From Zopfochytrium polystomum (taxonomy: Eukaryota > Chytridiomycota > Chytridiomycetes > Chytridiales > Chytridiaceae), in NCBI GenBank assembly GCA_025765615.1, contig JAIVFJ010000582.1, positions 1 to 21,890 on the forward strand: DNA of 21,890 nt. Reading direction: 5' to 3'. A program made the translations under genes and the position numbers. How positions within the stretch are numbered: position 1 is the stretch's first letter; each line of letters starts with the position of its first letter. This document shows, piece by piece, positions 9,777-18,533 of the stretch. The notes below the pieces were generated by a model that had not been told where the DNA came from, made no database searches, and saw only the letters and a program-made list of their open reading frames with translations.

Positions 9777-10051
9777 GCACCCGCTCGAGCAGGGACGGCC
9801 GAGGAGGAGTGCGCCAGACACGGACGGCGCACAGCCGGGCGATCAGTGGCACCCTCTGCTTGGAAGAAGCAGCCCCGAAGAAGAAGACGACGGCGACGAC
9901 GGCAACGAGGACATTGGCGGACGACGACACCTGCCAATCAGTGGCGAAACTCGCGACTGCCAAGCCCGTGGCGAAAGCGCCACCCCATCAACTGTCGATC
10001 TATGCCCACGAAAGAGCATCATCGCCAAGTACTCACTACATCCGCTCCTGA
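9777..10051 (+). other. Weak candidate: Lys/Ala/Thr-rich basic frame
   Basis: An open frame of about 90 codons without an ATG of its own. It contains AAPKKKTTATTATR and SVAKLATAKPVAKAPP, typical of histone H1-like tails. The AKPVAKA peptide also occurs in the minus-strand gene at about 8139-8161, with third-position (synonymous) base differences. Another frame of the same strand is open from 9709 to 10437 but only because it runs through the CA repeat, so I do not accept it as coding. May be an exon of an unseen gene. Confidence 0.2.
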
Positions 10052-10272
10052 AGCCATCGCCGACAGGCTGGGAAAAGCAGTGCACTATTGCAGTTCTCTG
10101 TCGCCTTCCAGTTGCCCTGGAGTCTCTCCTAAATCTTAAACATTCCCTTCCACCTGCTTTCACAACCCCGCCAGCAATTTTAGTATGTTGGATGCTTTTG
10201 TTTCGTGCTTACAGGCAAAAAACTTTTCCTGACTCCAATCCATCAAGCACGATCCATCATCACCATCGCACT

Positions 10273-10294
10273 TTCACACACACAAACACACACA

Positions 10295-10363
<69 letters not shown>

Positions 10364-10370
10364 GCGCGCG
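10273..10370. repeat. (CA)n followed by (CG)11 microsatellite
   Basis: About 75 bases of nearly pure CA repeat (two CAAA interruptions near the start) run directly into (CG)11 at 10349-10370. The whole tract alternates pyrimidine and purine. It lies about 120 bases downstream of the stop codon of the minus-strand ART-like gene. Confidence 0.97.
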
Positions 10371-10492
10371 TTCAAAAGTGAGCATCCTGAAAACAGCAAA
10401 AAACCTTAGAGAGCAACTAAAAGCGAGAAAGGGCTGAACAAAAAATACAGTAAGGAAGATGTAATGGAGTCTTCCAGCTTCCAGCAATTCGA

Positions 10493-11414
10493 TCAGGCCG
10501 CCCGTCCAACCGCACGGAACTTCCTTTTGCCGCGCGAAATCTTTGCAGGGGCAGCGGACGGCTTTGAAGCAGCAGCACGCTTGGGAGCTGCATTGTTGGC
10601 GTTTGGTGCTCTGTAGCGTCCCCTGGAATCGGCAGCTCTGGGGCTGGCGCTTGGAGTCTTGGATGCGCCGCTGCTTTTTGCTGCCGTACTGCAGCCACGG
10701 CGGTAGAGGGTGGTCTGCCGATTGTTTGAGGTCCAAAGAATAGAGTTTTGTGGGTTAAAGCGGGCGATGGTAGTGTGTTACTATGGTGACCAAAGCCGAA
10801 AGGTAGTAGACCGTGGAAGAATTGCGAGAGAGAAGGCTCAGAGGGAGCGGAGGGGACGGAACACAAGCACTCACCCCGTCACGCCTGACCAGCTTGCACG
10901 CGTTGCCGGGAATGTGGCCTTGAATCAGAACCTCCTTCTCGCGCTTGATGATGGCCCGCTGGAACTCGGTGAACTTGTCCGGGTTCGCCTTGGAGTGCTC
11001 TGTCATGTCCACCTTGTTGCCAGGAACCTTGTTCAAGTTGATCTTGACGATGCCGTTGCCGCTGTCGAACGAGTTGCGGACCTTGTTCTCGTTCCGCGTC
11101 GTGGAGATGTACTGGCTCGGTTTCACACCGGCCTGGTGCTGCTGCGGCGTGATGCTCGCACTCGGGTCCGTTGCCGGGATGCCCCTTCCAGCGTCGAGGT
11201 GCTGGCGGTCCTCCTTGGTTAGCGCGCGATAGACATTGTCGCCGGGAAGAGGGGCAGGGAGAGGGGAGGGGTCCGGGTGGGGGTCGGGTGAGGCGCGGAC
11301 ATCCTGAACGACGAAAGAGAGGCAGATAGCGGCCAGGAGGGCCGCGAAGAGGGAGAGGAACTTTGCTGGTCTTTGCGCAGAGGCTGGCTTCTGCTCGCGA
11401 GCGTGGTGGGTCAT
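10493..11414 (-). CDS. Secreted ADP-ribosyltransferase-like protein with basic C-terminal tail, two exons
   Basis: Exon 1 is 11414-10875 (180 codons), intron 10874-10715 (160 nt; donor GTGAGT, acceptor CGGCAG), exon 2 is 10714-10493 (73 codons and TGA); both exons are in phase 0. Start context ACAATGA has A at -3. Residues 19-36 form a hydrophobic signal or signal-anchor segment, followed by an Asp/Pro-rich spacer. The domain at 60-175 fits the R-S-E pattern of cholera-toxin-type ADP-ribosyltransferases: R63 in VYRAL, S104-T-T after QYI, and E159-x-E161 before VLIQGHIP. Such enzymes transfer ADP-ribose from NAD to a protein or nucleic acid. Exon 2 encodes an Ala/Ser/Pro/Lys/Arg-rich tail ending near RGKRKFR, which could bind nucleic acid or act as a nuclear signal. 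An alternative acceptor 12-13 bases downstream would give a different, less plausible frame. Activity and target are unknown. Confidence 0.6.
10715..10874 (-). other. Predicted spliceosomal intron in the ART-like gene
   Basis: Without splicing, exon 1 runs on into a frame ending at 10755 that loses the domain's character after residue 180. The donor GGG|GTGAGTGC is close to consensus; the acceptor CAATCGGCAG gives a phase-0 join to a 73-codon basic exon whose length is exactly a multiple of three. Confidence 0.55.
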
Positions 11415-11457
11415 TGTTCTAGTCGATTTTGTACTCGTGGATTATGTTGGTTTTTTA

Positions 11458-11467
11458 GCTATTTAAC
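11458..11467 (-). promoter_or_regulatory. AT-rich TATA-like element upstream of the ART-like gene
   Basis: On the minus strand this reads GTTAAATAGC, about 45 bases before the ATG at 11414. A long pyrimidine (CT) tract lies immediately further upstream, a common arrangement in fungal promoters. Weak evidence on its own. Confidence 0.3.
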
Positions 11468-11504
11468 GAGTGAAAGAGTGAAAGAGAGGGAGAGGAGCGT
11501 ATTT

Positions 11505-11521
11505 GAAAGAGAGAGAGAAAA

Positions 11522-11552
<31 letters not shown>

Positions 11553-11594
11553 GAGAGTGTGTGTGTGTGTGGTGTGTGTGGTGTGTGTGTGTGA
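11505..11594. repeat. (GA)n then (GT)n compound microsatellite
   Basis: Purine-only GA repeat with a few interruptions from about 11505 to 11556, then GT repeats with GGTG interruptions to about 11594. It lies 90-180 bases upstream of the ART-like gene's start codon. Confidence 0.95.
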
Positions 11595-11599
11595 GGAGA

Positions 11600-12160
11600 A
11601 AGGGGGACAATACAACAAAAGGCCGGTTTCCGCACTGCTCGCAGACACACGCAACGCACACCACATGTCACAATCTTAATACAGTTTTGTTTTTTGCTTC
11701 TCGCCGACCCACTGCTCGCGCGTGGCACACTGTCACAAAAGACTAAACAGAAAATAAAACAAAAAAAAAAAAAGATTGGGAAAAAAAAGAAATCCACAAT
11801 TGAGCCCAACAAATTCAACTGCCACGGGCTGAGCAGGGCTGAGCACCCCGCCGGTTAGTTTCTTTTTTTTTCTTTTTTATTTTTGAATTTGACCTTTTGT
11901 TTGTTTTTCTTCATTCTTTATTTATTTTAGAATCTGAGATGGCAGGGGAAAGTGCGGAAGTTCATCTATTTTACGCAGGGCAACGCTAAAATCCGCACGC
12001 GGAACCGGGCGGGCAAACAAACACTCACTCACACACACGCACACAACCACTGGAATTCAATTCTCCTCGGGTCTTGGCTTGAAAAAACAATTGACCCAAA
12101 AAACTAATAAAAAACAAAAACAAACGCTACCAGAAGGAGAAAAGAGATTGGGCGCATAGC
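11600..12160. other. No gene seen; AT-rich with homopolymers
   Basis: Contains an A13 run (11761-11773), a T-rich stretch at about 11860-11936 that ends in TTTATTTTAG (3' splice-site-like on the + strand) and a short CA tract at about 12022-12045. No supported coding sequence. Confidence 0.4.
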
Positions 12161-12164
12161 GAGG

Positions 12165-12183
12165 AAAGAGAGAGTGAGAGAGA

Positions 12184-12228
<45 letters not shown>
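12165..12228. repeat. (GA)n microsatellite
   Basis: About 64 bases of GA repeat with single interruptions (GTGAG, ACAG). Confidence 0.95.
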
Positions 12229-12230
<2 letters not shown>

Positions 12231-12535
12231 GAGCCTCTGATATGAAATGCTGCTTTGAGCTCCCGCCGGCGAACGGCGCCCACGGAATACCCAGTGAACA
12301 ATCAACCCTGCTGGCATGGATTGGCATCATCGAAAAATAGACGGTACCCTTCAAGACGCGTATGTTTTCCCCACGCAACGCTGCTTCTGCACCTAATTGC
12401 GCTCGAGGCCCACAGCAACCGCCTGTTTCTGAGGTGACGAGGGATGTTTAAGCAATGACGTCTCCTTAGGGTTAGGCAGGAAGAGCTCTTGCGAGACCTC
12501 AGCGTGACCAGACATACACGCTGCAGCCATTGGGC

Positions 12536-13327
12536 TCAACGTGGCGCAGCCGCTCGCGATGCTTGCTCCGTTAAGCAGTCGAATAGCTGAACGGAATCCA
12601 TGGATCCACTAGCCGCAGCAGCGGCTATGAGTTCGGAATAATCTCCTTCGACGCACGCTCGCTTCTCCAGAAAAATCTTGACAACATGATCGTGTCCATT
12701 GGCAATAGCAGCGCAGAGAGGGGTTACTGCTGCGCTCGTCTTTGCGTTGCCATCAGCACCACGCAGCAGGAGGCACTCCACGACTTCCACCTTCCCAGTT
12801 TTGGCTGCAAGGTGCAACGGCGATGCGCCCGTCTCCGAACCATCACGCCCGCGCCCCTCTCCAGAAGTAGCTTGACCACGTCGCACTGCCCGTTGGCGCA
12901 GGCGATGTGAAGCGGTGGTGGGAATGGGTTCGTTTTGCAGGAATCGCCGTTGTCGCAGTCGCACTGCCCGCCACCGATGCGCCCTGTCAGCAGGTCCGCG
13001 AGATCGCGGCGGCCAAACCGCGCCGCCAGGCACAGCCATCCATGTCCGCGCGCCGCGACATGGCCGTTGCCGGCTGCTGCCGTTGCGCTAGCGGGGCCAC
13101 CACTTTGTCGATGGCAGCTCCTCCCTCCAGCAGCCATGCCGCGACCTCAAGCTGGCCGGCGTGCACCGCAGCAACGAGCGGCGTCATCCCGTCTTCCCCC
13201 ACCGCCTCGACGTCGGCGCCTGCCGCGATGAGCGCCTGGACTTAATCAACCTGCCCTCGCGCGGCGGCTTCGTGCAAGGATGCAGTCGGAGAGGGTTGTC
13301 GTTGATATGCGGTGGCGGTGTCGTCAT
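12536..13327 (-). pseudogene. Ankyrin-repeat protein, broken by a stop and frameshifts
   Basis: Reading on the minus strand from the ATG at 13327, successive ankyrin repeats are visible: 'TASLHEAAARGQVD' + 'VQALIAAGADVEAV'; 'DGMTPLVAAVHAGQLEVAAW'; 'LCLAARFGRRDLADLL'; 'PPLHIACANGQCDVVKLLLE'; 'ASPLHLAAKTGKVEVVECLL'; 'TPLCAAIANGHDHVVKIFLE'. They do not lie in one frame: one shift is needed just after the start, one near 13090 and one near 12850, and a TAA at 13242-13244 interrupts the first repeat in frame. About six repeats remain, long enough for a typical protein-binding ankyrin stack. Either a true pseudogene or a gene damaged by assembly errors. Confidence 0.7.
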
Positions 13328-13372
13328 GTGGTGGATTGCGTTCGATTGATCGTTCGTGATCGTGGGACAGGG

Positions 13373-13786
13373 TTAACCCGCACCGCTGAGGGCCGCCTCT
13401 GAGTACTTTAGCTTGAGGCAGCCCCTGTCGCGCAGCCACCAGTCAAGCACGTGTACGTGCCCGTTTTCGCTTGCGAGGTCCATCGCGCGGACGGAGTGCT
13501 GGGCCTTGAGCTTGGGCACGATCCGCAGAAAATTGAGAGAAGCGACGCTGGCGAGGTCTTAGAGTAAGGGAGGGAGCTCGAGTTTCATTCCACTGTCGGC
13601 CCACCATTGCAGCATGTTGACTCGGCCAGTTTTTACCGCACCGGAGATCGCGGCGGCTGTGTACCGAAAGACCAGGCCGCTGTTCTTCCACCAATCCAGT
13701 ACGGCCGTGTGGCCGTTTTCGCTCGCGCGGTTGATGGATCTCTCGTCGTCTAGTTCGAACTGTCGTATTTGCCCTGGGGGTTGCAT
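13373..13786 (-). pseudogene. Ankyrin-type 'WW' repeat protein with internal TAA
   Basis: From the ATG at 13786 the frame gives 'SINRASENGHTAVLDWWKNS', then 'AISGAVKTGRVNMLQWWADS', a TAA at 13559-13561, and in the same frame 'AMDLASENGHVHVLDWWLRD' and 'YSEAALSGAG' before a final TAA at 13373-13375. The repeat A-S-x-N-G-H-x-x-V-L-D-W-W is the divergent ankyrin form found in large expanded families in chytrids. The upstream frame at 13870-13964 (MKCWLSDKLLQRAENAAQY) may be the original N-terminus. It sits 46 bases upstream of the next ankyrin remnant on the same strand, so the two could once have been neighbouring paralogues or one gene. Confidence 0.65.
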
Positions 13787-14058
13787 GCAGGCTCATTGTC
13801 CGCCAGGTTTGTGAGTCGCGTGAGGCTTCCAATTCTTTCACGCGCGAATCTTCTTTGTGTCTCGATGGTCTTTTGGCACTGCCGAGAGGATGCCAGGATG
13901 TGGCGATGTATTGTGCAGCGTTCTCAGCACGTTGCAATAATTTGTCAGACAGCCAACATTTCAATTCAAAAACCTTTTTTTTTTTTAGTCAGATTGCCGC
14001 AAGAAAATGAAACAAAATGAAATGCAAGTCCTCCTGCTTTCACTCGTGAACTACAAGC

Positions 14059-14790
14059 CTAGTACGAAAACGCCAGCCCTCCCGACGCGCCGATGCTCTG
14101 TCCCGAGACCCAGCGGCTCTTGTGGTCCAGCAGGAACGCTACCGCGGCAGCAACCTGCTCCGGCTTCCCGACCTCCCCGAACGGCGTGTCCTGCGCGGCT
14201 CTCTCCTCCAGGCCTGGAGGCATCATGTCCGTCTTCGTCAGCCCCGGCAGCACCGCGTTGACCCTGATCTTTCGCGGCCCGAGCTCGACGGCCAGCGCCC
14301 TGGTGTACGCGTCCATGGCCCCCTTCGACGCCGTGTACGTCGTGTGGTTCGGGAACGGCGTGCGAGTGATCGCGGACGAGATGTTCACGATGCTGCCTTC
14401 GTCTGGGATATGGGGCACCGCCACCGACGTGACATAGAGGAACGACAGCACGTTGGCGGCGATCGTCCGCTCGATGGTCTCGGGGGCCGCGGTCACCGGT
14501 GCGGGCTCGTAGATCGCGGCGTTGTTGACCAGGCCCGTGATCTTGCCAAAGCGGGCGACGCTCTCGTCAATGAGCTTCTTCGCACCGTCTGGAGTCGACA
14601 CGTCCGCTTGGATGGCGACGGCGTCGCCTGCGCCGAGCTGCTTGAGTTCCTCGATGAGCGCGTCGGCGGCGGCGGCGGAGGCTTTGTAGTTGACGACGAC
14701 GGCGGTGGATTTGTCGGCCACCTGCTTGGCAATGGCGGCGCCGATTCCCTTGGCGGCGCCAGTGATGACGATGACACGATCAAAGGACAT
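14059..14790 (-). CDS. Short-chain dehydrogenase/reductase (classical SDR)
   Basis: A complete intronless 243-codon frame. Rossmann nucleotide-binding motif TGAAKGIG at residues 10-17; NNAA at 89-92; catalytic tetrad N113, S138/S139, Y152 and K156 (YTASK); PG at 182-183 after the active site; C-terminal 'SGQSIGASGG' as in FabG-like enzymes. It is predicted to be a soluble NAD(P)H-dependent oxidoreductase acting on a carbonyl or alcohol group; the substrate cannot be told. Length is normal for classical SDRs. ATG at 14790 is the first in frame and a TATA box lies 123 bases upstream. It stands alone between decayed genes. The FabG-like, intronless form would also fit acquisition from bacteria, but that is not shown by the sequence. 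Confidence 0.93.
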   Translation of the reverse strand: MSFDRVIVITGAAKGIGAAIAKQVADKSTAVVVNYKASAAAADALIEELKQLGAGDAVAIQADVSTPDGAKKLIDESVARFGKITGLVNNAAIYEPAPVTAAPETIERTIAANVLSFLYVTSVAVPHIPDEGSIVNISSAITRTPFPNHTTYTASKGAMDAYTRALAVELGPRKIRVNAVLPGLTKTDMMPPGLEERAAQDTPFGEVGKPEQVAAAVAFLLDHKSRWVSGQSIGASGGLAFSY

Positions 14791-14912
14791 ATTTGTTGAA
14801 GAGCTGCTGGGTGATTAAGAAAGTTGGATTGAACGTTGGAGACGAGGGGTAGGCTCGCAATTGAAGGAAATTCACGGCGGTGATGAGTCGGTTTGTGATG
14901 AAAGTCCGCTTG

Positions 14913-14922
14913 TCTTTTATAC
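14913..14922 (-). promoter_or_regulatory. TATA box of the SDR gene
   Basis: Minus strand reads GTATAAAAGA, a near-perfect TATA box, 123 bases before the ATG; transcription would start about 30 bases downstream and give a 5' leader of roughly 90 nt. Confidence 0.6.
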
Positions 14923-14989
14923 CCGCGGTTGGAATTGTAAGTGTCAGCGCCTCCTTCCATGTTTTTCGTTTTTCATAAAATTTTGGATT

Positions 14990-15320
14990 CCAAATCAAGA
15001 CGCGTTCGAAGAAGTCACCTCTGGCGCATTACAAATTTTCCCACAGTCTCGCCAGCGGGTGTGCGGGTGGAGGATTTTTCCGCGGCCCGCACCGGCAAAA
15101 ATGGCGCAGCCTGACGCCCGGACAGTTCCAAACCATATTTCTGCTCTACCGTCCTTAATCACATATTGGATTTCTGCAATTCTGAGGAGACTGCCAGTCT
15201 GTTTACATCTAATCGCGGGACAGGACTGGACCCAAGTGTACACCATACTTGCTGCGGCCTGGTACTGGGTAGTTCTTAATCGTTGTTTTCCCCTGCTTCT
15301 CACCGTATAACCTGTGACAA
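14990..15320. other. No gene recognised
   Basis: Intergenic sequence upstream of the SDR gene. Frames of up to about 149 codons are open but show no motif. Confidence 0.35.
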
Positions 15321-15321
15321 C

Positions 15322-15549
15322 TCATTTGTCAGACCTTGGCCCGCTTGCCGAAATTGCTGGCCAGCCATCACCTTGCGTTTGTTTCAAAGCGGGAGGCGAG
15401 TGGGCCACCAACAGCCAAAACTCGTTTTGCCTTCTGCCTTGCCAATCAATTCCCTTGGAGTTAAAGGGTGCGATGTCGTGCTCGGCAACGTCAGTAAACG
15501 TGACCATTCCTTCTTCCGGAAAATGCAAATGAACGGTCAGGACAGGCTA
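15322..15549 (-). other. Unrecognised protein-like frame
   Basis: About 75 codons, closed upstream by TAG and without a clear ATG at its beginning (an internal ATG encodes the M of EEGMVTFTDVAEHD). The peptide has balanced composition (for example SKGIDWQGRRQNEFWLLVAH), which suggests a fragment of a real protein, but I cannot name a family. Confidence 0.25.
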
Positions 15550-16940
15550 TGCGCCGTATAACAGCACTACAGACGGCGAAGACTATGAAACGGCTTCGTG
15601 CCACAGCTGTTTGCAACGTGGCTTGGCTCGTCATCCGTGGTGCCATCTTTCGCGGCATCCGCCTCCTCGAACTAAAAGTCAAAAGATAGCCAGTTTATTG
15701 ATCCAGAGAGAGGGTAGACTCACCCAAACTAATTCTCCGCTCTCCTATAAAGGCTGCCGTCCGCTTATCTCAGATAAATTGGTTTTTTTGTTGTACTAAG
15801 CCTGCCAAAAAATTGTAAACTTTGGCCAAAGTAGGCATAAAATGGGCACTGAAATTCCACATTGTGTGCCTATAGTAAACCCAACAAATTTTTATGGAAA
15901 ACTCAATAAATATCCCAGATTATCCGAAATATCCAACAAGAAGCAGAAAATTAGGATATTTTACCTTTTCCTGATACTTTCTCAATCAAATTTCTTTGGA
16001 TTTTGGACACAATATGGAGTACTCCAATGCGTATTGTATGCCAACTTTGGCAGGATTTTACAAACTCTTTTGATGGATTTAGTGGGCTCATTGTTGCAGT
16101 TGGGGGAAATCTTACTAGATCGTTGCACCAAACCAAATTGGATCAACGCTTTGGGCTCCAGACATACCTTGCACCAGCGGCGGTTGGGGAGCTGGAACTG
16201 AGTAATTCAAACGTGCAGGTGTTTACAGCAATACCCTGAAAACTTTGGTTCAGTCAGCGTTTTTGCGCTTTGTTTCGCAGTGAATAGTGCAAATGCATTG
16301 TTGCCAGATGACGTCATTTTAGCTGGAATTATAAGGGTCCTCCGTTGAACCCAATTTCAGACTTTGCCACGGACGGAGCAGCCACAGGCAACTGCTTGCG
16401 ACTGCGTCTTCCTGTGAGACTACACTGAGGTCTCAGTGATAAAGCCTAAGGATTTTATTTGCAAAAACAAGCGTACCTGTCATAAAACCGCAAGGATCAG
16501 GACCCCTATTATTGCTCCTGGTTCTTTAGTTTCCAAGGCGTTATCAAAGTGTATTTGTGGCTAACCTGTCTTTATTATTGGGCCTGCTTTTACTACTTTC
16601 GTCTTAACAGTTTCCGTTGCGCCAGGGTTTTCTCAACATATTTTCTTTTTCGGTGACTAACAGAGACTGCCCAACTGCCTAGGGAAGGGGTTGCCTGACA
16701 GGCCGTACCCCAAGCCCCCTAATTTATTATTTATTTTCGGCACTTGTACATACACGCATAGGGTTGGGGGGGACTTAGAGCATTTGTGGTGGATGTTCCA
16801 AGTCAGGGGGGTTGACTTGTCAATTTTCTCTCTCTCTGTTTTTGGGCCATTTCTCTTTTTCCTTTTTTTCTTCAATCTGATTTCTGTCCATTGGCACCAA
16901 TACAGAGTCCCTTCAAATCCATCTGGCTCGCAAAGGTGAG
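15550..16940. other. AT-rich region without a recognised gene
   Basis: Bases 15700-16620 are clearly AT-richer than the flanks. A + strand frame at 15842-16201 (119 codons from ATG) has a hydrophobic stretch near FYLFLILSQSNFFGFW but no family I know. A 7-base inverted repeat with a 2-base centre (CACTGAG..CTCAGTG) lies at 16423-16438. Possibly an old repeat element. Confidence 0.35.
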
Positions 16941-16954
16941 GGTAGTGAGAGATG

Positions 16955-16974
16955 GTACACACCCGGGTGTGTAC
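16955..16974. repeat. Perfect 20-bp palindrome
   Basis: GTACACACCC joined directly to its exact reverse complement. It lies about 370 bases upstream of the DDE transposase remnant. Confidence 0.95.
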
Positions 16975-17324
16975 ATGGTCCCTTTGTGGGGCTCCTCTTA
17001 AGGGGCCGTGGGTGGGGAATGCAGCTGGCCCCACCAGCGACTGTGTGATATTGCCGGCTCTGTGTTGGAGTGAGGATCCCTGGCGCTTGCCCGCCGCGAC
17101 GACGGTGGTGGTGGCAGTGACGACGGCGACGTCGTCGTCCCCAACCTTCCTGTCCCCGTGAGGGTGTTGGTGGCTGCGCCCAGTGCAGCCCCCGACACCT
17201 GAGAGTTTGATCTACAAGCGCCTGCCTTGGTCCTATTGCTGTGAGGGTGAGATGTGTGAGTACGAGTGCGATGCGATAAAGCCCGTTGGTCGAGTGATTG
17301 TGCTGACGCAGCCTGGCGGGGTGT

Positions 17325-17910
17325 GTGTACGATCGCAAGTGTTTCCGCGTGCGAGTTCCTGCTGGCGACCTTCCGCTGAAGGAGGAGCTCATCGCAAGTG
17401 AATGTGTCTTCATTGATGAGACACAAATTGATGACAAGAGTTCGTTACGACAAGGCTGGGAGAGGAGGTCGAGCGCGAGTCAATTAGACTGGCATCCGTG
17501 GTCAGAGCTCGACCCTCACTGCTGCACTAGGATCAATTGGGATTCAGGCAAAGCTCACTGTTGATGGCGCATCGTACGCCAAGTTACTTGTTGAATTGAG
17601 TGTCAATGTTGTGCTTCCAACAATGGCGGAGGGCCAAACCCTCATCATGGACAATGCTCGTATCCGTCATGATGAGCCTGTGGACATTGAATGTGTTGAG
17701 CGTGGTGTGCGACTGATCTACCTCCCATCCTTTTGCTCGTTTTTGAATCCGATTGAAGAGGCTTTTTCTGTCATCAAGGCTTAGTTTTGGAGGGTTGAAA
17801 CGTATCTCAATGATCTGTACGATCGGCACGACCTACTGCTGATGTTGTGGGATGTAATCACTTGAGAGAAGGCAAAGGGCTTTATTCGCCATGCAGGCTA
17901 CACCAATTGA
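17325..17910 (+). pseudogene. DDE-superfamily (DDE_3, Tc1/mariner-like) transposase, decayed
   Basis: First part: 'ASECVFIDETQIDDKSSLRQ' (first catalytic Asp region), then a +/-1 shift near 17485 into the frame 'RGQSSTLTAALGSIGIQAKL' - 'TLIMDNARIRHDEPVD' (second Asp) - 'GVRLIYLPSFCSFLNPIEEA' (third acidic residue in NPIE) - 'FSVIKA'. A TAG at 17782-17784 and a TGA at 17863-17865 interrupt the same frame, after which 'DRHDLLLMLWDVIT' and 'KAKGFIRHAGY' complete the usual C-terminus at 17910. All three catalytic residues are still present, but the enzyme cannot be made. The N-terminal DNA-binding part is not recognisable, though a different frame at about 17213-17330 looks coding. No terminal inverted repeats found. 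Confidence 0.8.
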
Positions 17911-17917
17911 CACAATC

Positions 17918-17923
17918 AATAAA
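17918..17923 (+). promoter_or_regulatory. Possible polyadenylation signal AATAAA
   Basis: Lies 7 bases after the final stop of the transposase remnant, the expected place for a compact transposon gene. A single hexamer, so weak. Confidence 0.35.
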
Positions 17924-17945
17924 GACATCAACCCTTAAGACATAA

Positions 17946-18533
17946 TCAATTCTTAGCCATCTGAGCCACATAGCCGTACATACCAATACGATGCAAATCT
18001 AGGGGCCCCCAACGCTTCAAAGAGCTAAGAGTGATGCGTTCCTTTCGAAGCTGCTCGAAGTAAATGTGATGGTCGCCCTCCTCCATAATTGCATTCATCA
18101 TCAACTTGATGGTTTCGAACTGATCAGCAGGATGGCCGGTTACAGGAACAGGCACAGGGGTGGTCATGTTGATCGTGATGGGTGGAGGGGCAATCAGCTG
18201 GTATGGGGGTGGTTGGTGATTGTCCTGAGTCTTGACTCGCTTTCGCGAATCTGCACAAAACCCGTAGTTGGTTGGAGGGTTATCAAGAATGGCGTCAAAA
18301 TCCTTATGTATCTGGAAGAAGCAAGGGGGAGGCACCTGAGAAGTAGCATCTTGGTTCACTACGGAGCTTACGATTGCTTTTGCCCACTGATGGGACCTTA
18401 GCATGGTTGACAGGTAGGATGACGCCGTTCTTGAAACGAAGTCAAACCCATTCGCTTGCCAGGCAATCCCCAAACGCTCATACAAGTCTTCCATCATTTC
18501 AATCCTGCTCTGCACGATTGCGATCAAGCTCAC
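17946..18533 (-). CDS. Myb/SANT-like (transposon-associated type) protein fragment
   Basis: A 195-codon frame with no good ATG at its start (GTG at 18533; internal ATGs follow at about residue 13). It contains 'ANGFDFVSRTASSYLSTMLR' and 'CFFQIHKDFDAILDNPPTNY' followed by ADSRKR, a pattern seen in Myb/SANT-like DNA-binding proteins of PIF/Harbinger-type and related transposons (trihelix-like region, then an 'F..D.IL...P.......DS' segment). The C-terminal half has a Pro/Thr-rich linker and a helical end ('FETIKLMMNAIMEEGDHHIY'). It is convergent with the DDE transposase remnant, and ends 36 bases from it. Identification is from pattern memory only. Confidence 0.4.
   Translation of the reverse strand: MSLIAIVQSRIEMMEDLYERLGIAWQANGFDFVSRTASSYLSTMLRSHQWAKAIVSSVVNQDATSQVPPPCFFQIHKDFDAILDNPPTNYGFCADSRKRVKTQDNHQPPPYQLIAPPPITINMTTPVPVPVTGHPADQFETIKLMMNAIMEEGDHHIYFEQLRKERITLSSLKRWGPLDLHRIGMYGYVAQMAKN

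Noticed and set aside
9709..10437. 242-codon + strand frame ending in His/Thr and Arg/Ala repeats
   Set aside because: The second half is a read-through of the CA/CG microsatellite and the first half has no family likeness.
10260..10736. Alternative exon 2 frame of the ART-like gene using acceptor GGCTGCAG
   Set aside because: It keeps phase but gives a Cys/Gln-rich peptide that runs into the CA repeat; the other acceptor gives a compact basic exon ending at TGA.
12463..12478. TTAGGGTTAGG, like interstitial telomere repeat
   Set aside because: Fewer than two units; chance is enough.
16423..16438. 7-base inverted repeat with 2-base centre
   Set aside because: The loop is too small for an RNA hairpin and 7-base arms are common by chance.
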